From the NCBI GenBank assembly GCA_025667525.1, contig CM046876.1, positions 22,159,224 through 22,223,223 of the forward strand: a stretch of 64,000 bases of DNA, given 5' to 3'. The notes beneath the pieces were generated by a model that did not search any database, was not told the DNA's origin, and worked only from the letters and a program-made list of their open reading frames with translations. Source of the DNA: Glebionis coronaria. Taxonomy: Eukaryota; Streptophyta; Magnoliopsida; Asterales; Asteraceae. Of the stretch, positions 55,125 through 64,000 are shown in pieces. Both the position numbers and the translations under genes were made by a program. Numbering within the stretch: the stretch's first letter is position 1; the number at the start of each line of letters is the position of its first letter.

Positions 55125-55214
55125 CTTGTGCAAACCGCAATATCATAACCAGAAAATCCCTCGGTCTTACTAGCCAAGGCTTCAAATTCACCTTTAGTGA
55201 GGTTATTGATGCAC
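55125..55214 (-). pseudogene. VPS4/SKD1-like AAA ATPase exon fragment
   Basis: One exon-sized piece with acceptor and donor. It reads INNLTKGEFEALASKTEGFSG then YDIAVC, matching the region after the AAA core of VPS4/SKD1, which disassembles ESCRT-III. Far too short to function. It is antisense to the Helitron genes. Confidence 0.6.
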
Positions 55215-56363
55215 CTGCATATCAGACCACAACAAGCTACATGTTAAATTAAATAAATTCTCTTGCAAACAATCGAATTGATATGATAATTTTGACCCAC
55301 TGATATATATTTAGTATACTGGAGTGTGGTTCACCCCTAATCATGATAAAGGCACCAGGTTCACATCGTCGGTTTGCTAAAAGAATTGTTCAAATTAGAG
55401 TCTATATAAGAATTTATTCACCAAACCATACTAAGCATACACCATGGCAGTTCTTGACATTGAAATTGGTAACATTATTATATAGCTTGTGTGTTTTATG
55501 CTGAATGATGAAGCAAAAAATGCATATAATTTTTGTTTTTATTCAAACAAGCTTGAAAAGCCAAATAATACGCATGTACTTATGATTTAGTTTAGAGTAG
55601 ACTACTAATATATTAGGTTTATGACTACGTTCATGTTCTGTGGCATAAGGAGTGTTTGGATCATACTAAAACAACAACAAAACAGCCTTACTGTTGCAAA
55701 AGGCATGTTTGACTGCTTCTAAAACAGATTCCAAACACCCCTTGACTTTAGAATGCTTCACCGCAATGAAGCCAGGGTCAGGAGTTTCAGATGAAGCTCA
55801 AAAATAAAAGACAGGTTTTCTACAGGAGTTTTGCAATGAAGCCAGGGTCAGGAGTTTCGGATGATGCTTCACCACAACATTACCCGTTCAACCCGTTTCC
55901 TTCTAATCTGATTTTTTTGTTTGTAGGGTGTTTACTTTGTAGGCATTTGTTAGTCGACATTGGAAGGTAAATTTGTATTGTTGTGAATGAAAATCAGTAG
56001 ACATGTTCATTTGAATAAGTATTTACACTCTCGAGACCAATTCTCTTTAATCTGCTAAGATCAAATAAGGATATTAGACCAATTTTGTATTTTATCTCAA
56101 GTCCTTCATAAAAAATAATTTAAATAGCAGCACATACAATGTCATTTTTGGTAATTTATAATTAAAGATTAGGTATTATAGCTTCTTGAAATATATGTGC
56201 ACAAAAGGGTTTACTGGTCAACGCAATCGTGTCGCTTGGTATTGAAAAACAAACAAATTCCAAACCCTTTTTGGCCCGACCATGATGTCCTCTCTGGTAA
56301 GGTTTTGAGGTAGCAATTAGATAACAGGAACTAATTATTAATAAAGAAGAAATTATTATGTAC
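55215..56363. other. Filler between captured exons
   Basis: No gene. AATGAAGCCAGGGTCAGGAG is duplicated about 67 bp apart (near 55,767 and 55,834), a small tandem duplication with interruptions. Confidence 0.4.
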
Positions 56364-56618
56364 CTCCAAAATATTTATGGCGACACCAAGCTCTCCCATG
56401 TTGTAACCCCTAACAGAGTAAGGTCCACCGAGAGTAAAAGCATCAAAACTTGGAAGGTCACCAACACATCCACCGTAATGTCCATGTAGAATAAGTACCG
56501 GTTGTGGTGGTTTCCCAGCAGCTTCTTCAACTTCCTTTAGTTGGATGAATTTTGTCATTGTCAATTGATGGCGGTTGAAAAACGGAAACTTGCTGCCGAT
56601 GCCCAACCCTTGATCAAG
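56364..56618 (-). pseudogene. TOC75-3-like exon, captured
   Basis: A single intact 85-codon exon with AG acceptor and GT donor. It reads GLGIGSKFPFFNRHQLTMTK, later HGHYGGCVGDLPSFDAFTLG and VRGYNMGELG. This is the late part of the beta-barrel of TOC75-3, the protein-import channel of the chloroplast outer envelope. Only a small piece of the ~800-residue protein is present, so it has no import function. No stop interrupts the exon, so capture is probably recent. It is antisense to the Helitron genes. Confidence 0.8.
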
Positions 56619-56828
56619 CTGTGATACCAAAAAAAAGTGAAATCAAGTTGATCAGTATATTTCAAGTTACAAAATGAGTGAATACATGCCAAGTAGTAAC
56701 TTGACTTCCTATTGACAATATCCATTGAAAACCAATACTCAAAAGAACTTATATAAGCCTACATGTACTCTCACACATACTTTATGAAATCCTTAACGCA
56801 TTAAGCGTTTACTACTAACATTTTGCAG

Positions 56829-56966
56829 GTTTTCACAATGCCATTAGGATACGAAGAGACAAACAAACTCGATGAAGAAAGACTGAAGCATGCCTTGGAG
56901 GCTGAGACAAAGATTGTTCAGTTGAAGACTGCTACCATGACACACTCCCCCAATAGGAAGATACAT
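56829..56966 (+). pseudogene. Captured exon-like fragment, unidentified
   Basis: Bounded by TTTTGCAG and a GTATGA donor. It reads LGYEETNKLDEERLKHALEA then ETKIVQLKTATM, a charged helical stretch. Gene-like but not named. Confidence 0.4.
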
Positions 56967-57311
56967 GTATGAACACAAAAAGGTGCCCGACTTATATTCA
57001 AACCATATGTAGCACTACCGCTGATTATTATTCTCTGTTGTTTTCATATTATCTTCTGTTAAGAAATTATTTATATGTCATTTATTGGTTTGTAGTCTGG
57101 TAGCCGAACATGATAAATATTTATGCATTTAGGCTGAAACATTAAGGGTGACAGTGACTGTAAAAACACTTATCATAACTCAAGTCAGATGAGTGGGTTA
57201 TTCAACCTCGCTAATAGTTTTGGTGATATAGATTGCATTGCAAATGACACTCTAGGTATCTCTCTGGTTTCTTTTGTGCCAGGATATTATTGAGTTTTCT
57301 CATTTAGCTTT

Positions 57312-57580
57312 TCTGTATTTTTGTTTTCTGTATTTTTAAAAATTTACTATAGTTAATATGTAATTTATTTTTTAATTTATTTACTTCACATATTATATTT
57401 AAAAAAAACACGATAATAATAATATAAATAATACTACAGGATAACTTCTGTAACCATAAATAAAAAAATGGAAAATAGATAATAATTTAAATTACAAATT
57501 TAGATATATATTCAAAAATAGAAACTAGATAATAACTTTAATTAAAAATTTAGATATATATTCAAGTTTAAAAAATCTGT
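57312..57580 (+). promoter_or_regulatory. Duplicated upstream segment, copy 1 (before the acidic gene)
   Basis: Shares TTTGTTTTCTGTATTTT, then TAATTTATTTACTTCACATA and TTCTGTAACCATAA, in the same order over about 265 bp with 60,357-60,625. It ends about 120 bp before the ATG at 57,701. Likely promoter or leader. Confidence 0.7.
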
Positions 57581-57700
57581 TATAAATATTTTATTCAATT
57601 AATAATTATCTAAATCTTATATTATTAGTATAAATACAAACCCTAGGTGGACATTCAAAACCATCTTTTGAATACTTCAATCTCAAAAATTCCATCAACA

Positions 57701-59562
57701 ATGAATATGTTTACAGCAGGAAAAAACAGCAGTATTGAAAACAAAAAATCATCACCTTCTTCAACCAAAAACTTCCAAAACTACATGTCAACCAAAGATA
57801 ATATGAATTCCCAGCAACAAACAACTTATCCTATTATCAATAATCATGTATGTGTTAATTCTAATTGTGTTTTATATGTTTTGTTTATTAAAATATGTAT
57901 GTAGAATAATTGCTAATTATTACAGGTTAAAGAAGAAAAAATCTAATCAGAAGAAACAATTTATCAATCAATGAAAGATGTAGCAATCATTGATTTAACT
58001 GATGATGAACATGTATTCATAAAACTACATGTACTTGTATGAATTATTAATGCAATTTCTGTTTTGATGTTAAATATATTTTTAAAAATAATGACAGGAT
58101 GTTGTTGTGCCTAAAAAACGAAGAAGACTTCTCAAAAACGGTGTTACTGTGAACATCAATGATGGCCAGGTTTTTGTTACTATGTTATATTTGTTATAAC
58201 ATATTTTTATATGGATCTAAAATTCAGCATTATTACTAATTTTTCTTAGGTTAAAAAAGATAAATACAGTTATGAACAACACACAACTCAAAGACATCAA
58301 GTTGTAGGGGTTATTGACATAGCAGAGGACAAGATGTTGCCATTACGCAACAACAAAAAACATGATCAAAAAACTCTGAAGTTTTTAGATTTGGTATATA
58401 TTTAATTTTCTTTATTAAACAATCTTTATATGTATAAACAAAGTTTAAAATAATTAACAATGTCTATGGTTGTAGGACTCTGATGAAGATATACCAATAC
58501 GATTTAATCGTTCAAAAAAAACATGTATCTTCAAGTTGTAAAGTACAAACTTTCAAGCTAATTGATGAATCAATATATGATCAAAGCTTCGACAATACTC
58601 ATTCAAATAAAAAGTTTCCAGATTTATATGATGATGATTCAACTGATGATATTCAAGAGGAAGGGTACAACAATCTTGATGATCATGCTAATGCAATTCA
58701 AGAAATCATTAATTTGGTATATTATTCTTAGTTTGTTTAGAACTAAATTTTTAAAGTATAACAATTTTTTAATAATTTGAATGTATGTTTATATAATTGC
58801 AGGATTCTAATGATGATGAAGTAGGAGAAAAATTGAAAGATAATGATACCTTTGACAAAACTCATTCAAATAAAAAGTTCCCAGATTTATTTGATGATGA
58901 TTCAACTGATGATATTCAAGAGGAAGGCTACACCAATCTTGATGATCATGCTAATGCAATTCATGAAATCATTATTTTGGTATAATATTCTAAGTTTCTT
59001 TAAAATTTAATTTTTTTAGTATAACAATATTTTTTAATTTTAATGTATGTTAATATAATTGCAGGATTCTGATGATGATGAAGTAGCAGAAAATTTGGGA
59101 CATAATGAAACCTTTGACAAAAGTCATTCAAAAAAAATAATCCGAGGTTTATTGGAGGATGATTCAACTGATGATATTAAAGAGAAGGAAAGGTTCACCA
59201 ATCTTGATGATCATGCTAATGCAATTCAAGAAATTGTTAATTTGGTATATTATACTTAGTTAATTTTAAATTTAATTATATTAGTATAAGTTTTTTTTAA
59301 TTTCAATGATTTTTTATGATTACAGGATTCTGATGATGAATTTGAAGAAAATTTGGCAGATAATTCTTTTGATGGTCGCAATGAGAATCACAAGTTTATA
59401 AACATTGATTCTACCGATGATGAAATAGGAGAAGATTTGTATGACTCTGACATGTTTAGTGTTAGGTCAGTATCTGATGGTGATGATAATGACAGATTTA
59501 TAAACGATGATTCCACAGAGTATGCAACAACTGATGATGACAACAACAATGATGACTTTTGA
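57701..59562 (+). CDS. Acidic, tandem-exon Helitron accessory gene (unrecognised)
   Basis: Proposed ATG 57,701 and eight exons: 57,701-57,847; 57,926-58,034; 58,098-58,169; 58,250-58,393; 58,476-58,716; 58,803-58,979; 59,065-59,244; 59,326-59,562. Exon 2 has IIDLTDDE, a SUMO-interaction-like motif, and exon 4 a similar GVIDIAEDK. Exon 3 has PKKRRR, a possible nuclear signal. Exons 5-7 are tandem copies with DDDSTDDIQEE and LDDHANAI; exon 8 is a diverged copy ending in an Asp/Asn tail. Lesions: TAA in exon 2 (about 57,944) and a shift at an eight-A run in exon 5 (about 58,514). I know no family. It lies between RPA and Rep and shares an upstream segment with Rep, so it is probably a Helitron protein and likely nuclear. 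Confidence 0.55.
58590..59400 (+). repeat. Tandem duplication of a ~262-bp exon-intron unit
   Basis: Exon starts 58,803, 59,065 and 59,326 are 262 and 261 bp apart, and an earlier copy begins about 263 bp upstream. Each unit carries the same exon (GATGATTCAACTGATGATAT) and intron (ending ATAATTGCAG or close), so the reading frame is kept across copies. Confidence 0.85.
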
Positions 59563-60356
59563 AGATGATTGTTTTTAATGAACATTTAATTATTTATTCA
59601 ATAACGTTATGTCTCACTTTTATTTGATATGTTTTGCTTATGTTTCTTAACATTTTAGGCTTTCAATAAATATTTTAAACAACTTTCATATATCTATATA
59701 TCAATCATTGATATATCTTATTATTTGTCTACCTAATATTTTTTAATTACATTCAACGATCTAACTTTCTTAATCCAACAATATCTCAACCAAAGCAGTC
59801 AAATGATCATATTATAAACCCAATTTTCTGACGAAATCAGATCTATCAACAAACCAATAGATTGAATCAATTCAAGCTCATAAATTTCAAAGAAGAAATC
59901 AACTAAGCAGATTCAAAATAACAGATCATCAAGTTTAACCTCATGAGTAGTTATAACATATATCTAACAAACAGATCCAAACCAACAGTTCAAGTACAGC
60001 AAATCAAATCGACTAACATATCAGTAATCTATTACACCGATTCACAGTTTAATTAGAACCCAAACAAGCAGATATAAAAATCCCTTAACCAATCACTGGC
60101 TAAATCCCAAACATGTCATCCAAACAAATAAAAGCAGATTATATCTAAATTTATCAGCAATCAACAGTCAGATACAAACTCAGATTCAAAACAAAACTGA
60201 TTATTAATTAAGCATGGTGAACTGTCTGACGCATCGACTAAATAAGTCTGTTACAGATCATAGGTAAACAGAAATTAGTTATATGGTCATTGGCGCATAT
60301 TATGGTGTGTACATATACAATTCGAACCTAATGCAATAGCTGATTGGGATAAGAGA
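59563..60356. other. Gap between the acidic gene and the Rep gene
   Basis: AT-rich 3' flank. No gene or clear signal seen. Confidence 0.45.
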
Positions 60357-60640
60357 ATTGTTTTCTGTATTTTTGTTTTCTGTATTTTATAAAAATTTAC
60401 TGTAGTTAATATGTAATTTATTTTTTAATTTATTTACTTCACATATTATAATTTTAAAAAAATACAGGATAATAATAATATAAATAATGATACAGGATAA
60501 TTTCTGTAACCATAAGTAATAAATAGAAACTAGATAATAACTTTAATTAAAAATTAGATATATATTCAAAAATATAAACTAGATAATAACTTTAATTTAA
60601 ATTTTAGATATATATTCAACTTAAAAACATCTGTTTTAAA
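60357..60640 (+). promoter_or_regulatory. Duplicated upstream segment, copy 2 (before the Rep gene)
   Basis: Second copy of the ~265-bp segment at 57,312-57,580. It ends about 70-80 bp before the Rep ATG at 60,708. Confidence 0.7.
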
Positions 60641-60707
60641 TATCATTCTTAAGAATATAAAAATCAAAAAACAAAAAAAGAGAAGCAGTTATATCAAATC
60701 TCATTAG

Positions 60708-63700
60708 ATGTCAGAATCAACAAGTAAGTATCAGCTAATTGATTTAACCTACTTTATTTTAATATTCAATCATATTAATATACGTTTTGTTTCCTATAAA
60801 AATTATTTACATATATTTTTCTGTAACCTGGTTGTAACCACAAAGGTTAAATTAATAATCAGCTGGTAATGTTTTGATTTTCAAAACCAAATATTTATAT
60901 ACAAACTTTACCTACAAATCAAACCAACATGAACAAATGTTTTTTTTTTGTAATGCTAACTTCTGCACAATGGTATGAAATACAATATTATTAGTGGACT
61001 TGTCATTGAGAAAGAGTGGGAGACCATCTAAGAGATTATCAGTCACAAAAGGTTTGTTTCAAAACATATCAAAATTCATTTTTTTTATAATATGGATTTT
61101 TACTATATTTTGGATAACAAAGGGGTCATACTAATTTAAAAGCTTTTATGACTCTTAACAGATATTACTCCGCCATTTACAATAACAAAGCCTAGAATAC
61201 CATCTAAAAGAACAATGACAGAAGGTTAGTTTACAACCTAATTAAACACATATATTGTTTTTTTAATAGATAATGTTTCTGTACATACTTTAGAAAATAT
61301 ATATGTCGTGTCACCAGATATTGATTTCACAATAAGGAAACATGGAAGAAAAGCGGCTCAACCACTAAGTGAAGGTTTGTTTTAAAACCAAAGTTTAATG
61401 TCATGTAGGTAATGAACTTATAATAAATAAGGTAATGCAAATGATGTCAGAAGCTAATTTTTGTTTTCGTCAGCTATGCGTAATGTAATACTAAATAGCA
61501 AAAAAATACCACAAAGACCATTTACAACAACAATAGAACCAATAAAAAGACCAAGGGGCCGACCACGAATTATAGATATTCCAACATCTAATGGAATCAC
61601 CAAAACAAAGAAGTTGGATGCCACCCAACATCTCCGTAAAGTTGGACAAACAACTCACAATAACAAATACAAGGGTATCTCATAAGGTAAACAATAGTGT
61701 ATATATTCATACCTCATAATATTTGATTTTTGGTCCAACTTCAATACATAATAATATTTCGTTATAAAAAATTTATAACTGTTTAGCAGATTATGTTGAT
61801 CATGGAGATCCAACATTTCCATGTGAATCATGTGGTGCATTGCTATGGCATGCCGAAACACTAAGAAGAGCAACCGACGCCTCGGACGACTCATACTCAA
61901 TTTGTTGTGGCAGAGGAAAGGTAAAGCTGGGCAATGAAGCACTCCAACCGCCAAAATTGTTGAAAGATCTTATAACAAAAAACCACAATAACAACACTTC
62001 GTTCATAGAGAATATAAGACGTTATAATTCAATGTTTGCCTTTACTTCCTTGGGTGCTCAAGTAGACGATACTGTTAACTATGGAACCGCACCATTTTGC
62101 TACCGCATTCACGGTGAGAACTACCACAACGTAGGTTCATTGTTGCCTGAAACCGGGAAAACGCCAAAGTTTGCCCAGCTATATATCTACGATACCCAAA
62201 ACGAAATTGAAAACCGGATCAAATCTGTCAGGTTTATTTACTATTTAAACTGTCTTATATTTTTCCAAATTAATTTTTATAATTTGTATTTGTATAAAGA
62301 TGAATTGAATTTTAATTTTGACTGTTTAAATATAAACAACAAAGAATCATATACAACATCAAAAGATAAGAAATTGGACTACAAGCTTACTACTGAGATT
62401 CGAGACATGCTTGATGCAATAAATCCTTTGGTTAAAGATTTTCGCATGGCTGGTGAGAGTATTAAATCAACATCTCATGAAACAATCAAGCTCAAACTTA
62501 TTGGTACAGGGAGTCGAGATGGAAGAAAACACAATCTACCTACTGCATCCGAGGTTGCAGCTTTAATTGTAGGTGATTTTGAAACCACCAAACATAAAAG
62601 GGATGTTATTTTACTAAAACAAGACGGAAACCTTAAGAGAATAAGTGAATTACATCCCTCATATCTTGCACTCCAATTTCCTTTGCTTTTCCCATACGCT
62701 GAGGATGGATATTGAACAAATATATTTCATAAAGGCGTAACGAACTACGATGAAAAAAAGGAACACGTTTTACTATGCGGCAATGGTTTGCATATCGTGT
62801 CCAAGAAAGAGAGAATCAATTCTCAATGATGCTAAATGGAAGGAGATTGTTCCAACAATTGTTGGTGGACGGGTACACAATGGTTGAGGCAGAAAGAATG
62901 AAATTCAATAGGAAGCAACAAAAGGATCTTAGAAGCGAAACATATTTAAAATTGGCGAAATTAGCAGAGGATCCAAATTCAGGAGTCATATTACATGGTA
63001 AAAAGGTTGTTTTGGGATCAGGATTCACGGGTAGTCCAAGGTACATGATGTAAAACTATTTGGATGCAATGACAATTTGCAAATTCTATGGTTATCCAGA
63101 TTTATTTATAACCTTTACATGTAACCCAAATTGGCCTGAAATTTCACGATTTGTTACTAAGCGCAATTTAAATTCAGAAGACCGGCCCGACGTTATATCA
63201 AAAGTGTTTAAAATAAAGCTCGACACCCTTATAAAGGATTTAAAGGACGGACATACATTTGGACATGTCAAAGGAGGTATTTTCCCTACTCATCTTATTA
63301 TATTTTTGAATTATTATTCATAATGCAATTAACAGATAACTAATTCAATTATATATGATAAAACTCCCAGTTGTTTACACAATTGAGTTTCAAAAAAGAG
63401 GTCTTCCTCATTGTCACATACTACTTTGGCTTGAAACGGAAGATAAGATAACGACGACTGCAAAGATCGATGAGTACATATCAACGGGGATACCAAATAA
63501 GGACGAAGATCCAGAATTGTATGAAATAGTCACAGAGCACATGATGCATGGGCCGTGTGGCGCTGATAATTCAAACTGTCCATGCACTGTTAATTTCAAA
63601 TGCACCAAAAAATTCCCAAAACAATTTAACGAAACAACAGTAATTGATGACAACGGGTATGCAATATACAAGAGAAGAAACGACGGCAATGTCATCACCA

Positions 63701-64000
63701 AAAGTGGAACAGATTTGCATAACGGATACGTAGTTCCGTACAATCCAGGTTTACTAAGGCGATACAATTCACATATAAATGTCGAATATTACAACCAGGT
63801 CGGGTCTATCAAATATTTATTTAAATATATAAATAAAGGACCAGATAGGGTAACCGCTGCTATTGACGGTGAAGAGGTGGATGAAATCAAGGATTTCTAT
63901 GATTGCAGATATCTTTCGGCATGTGAACAGCTTGGCGCATCTATGGATTTGATATTCATTACAGAACTCCATCTGTTGAACGTTTACCATTTCATTTGGA
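60708..64000 (+). pseudogene. Helitron Rep/helicase gene (RepHel), 5' part
   Basis: Proposed ATG 60,708. Small exons at 60,708-60,723, 60,995-61,051, 61,162-61,224, 61,294-61,374 and 61,474-61,674 are all joined in the same phase. Two carry AT-hooks (RKSGRPSKR, KRPRGRPRI). From 61,800 comes the Helitron N-terminal domain (CESCGALLWH, YRIHGENYHNVGSL, LIGTGSRDGRKHNLPTASEV), then MRQWFAYRVQERENQF. An intron at 63,277-63,370 leads to GLPHCHILLW, whose H-C-H (63,409-63,417) is the HUH motif. KYLFKYINKG (63,811-63,840) holds the two catalytic tyrosines. Lesions: TGA 62,713-62,715, a frameshift near 62,768, TAA 63,051-63,053 and a one-base loss near 63,927. The helicase lies beyond the window. The enzyme nicks and transfers one strand in rolling-circle transposition. 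Confidence 0.9.

Noticed and set aside
57647..57700. Start of the acidic gene at 57,647
   Set aside because: That codon is GTG; the first good ATG is at 57,701.

Overview
The window is nuclear DNA of a flowering plant, built almost entirely of transposable elements. Intron-rich genes, plant tRNA-Met primer sites, SINEs, Tourist-like and hAT-like MITEs and plant-type Helitrons all point that way. The retroelement proteins look most like those I remember from Asteraceae; that placement is from memory and is an inference. I see no intact host gene: every host-like gene is a fragment carried by a Helitron or a decayed remnant.

Region 1 (1-21,122) is one giant LTR element on the + strand, 554-21,117. 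Its LTRs are about 282 bp, a tRNA-Met primer site follows the 5' LTR, and a perfect 5-bp target duplication (GAGCC) flanks it. It has no protease, integrase or reverse transcriptase. It carries one large intact ORF (13,005-16,964, 1319 codons) of the extra, env-position type. A second, related element sits inside it on the - strand (2,704-11,124; 324-bp LTRs; target duplication CTATC), with only a frameshifted gag-like region. The two share a long 3' non-coding region, a conserved antisense ORF, doubled polypurine tract/LTR junctions and TTCCGA-type repeat arrays.

Region 2 (21,123-31,016) is intergenic. It holds a decayed Myb/SANT-like (NAM-associated) pseudogene, a Tourist-like MITE with a hAT-like MITE and a TA microsatellite nested in it, another hAT-like MITE, and a SINE with a perfect 15-bp target duplication.

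Region 3 (31,017-50,645) is a head-to-tail series of Helitron-like units joined by long (TA)n tracts. Unit A (31,017-38,982) carries fragments resembling UDP-glucose dehydrogenase and a CDC48C-type AAA ATPase. Unit B (39,441-47,586) carries fragments of DUS3 (tRNA-dihydrouridine synthase) and shugoshin in one orientation, plus a segment bounded by two inverted Helitron 3' termini (40,690-42,112). Two copies of a ~185-bp MITE bounded by (TA)n, and several ACCGG-rich MITEs, are interspersed.

Region 4 (50,646 to the window end) is an autonomous-type Helitron on the + strand. In order it holds an RPA1-like single-strand-binding protein gene, captured VPS4-like and TOC75-like exons on the - strand, an unrecognised gene of acidic, tandemly duplicated exons with SUMO-interaction-like motifs, and the Rep/helicase gene with AT-hook exons. 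The Rep gene keeps its HUH and two-tyrosine motifs but runs off the window and carries nonsense and frameshift lesions. The acidic gene and the Rep gene are both preceded by a duplicated ~265-bp segment, suggesting they are expressed together. RPA would coat single strands, Rep would nick and unwind, and the acidic protein is a possible undescribed Helitron accessory factor.
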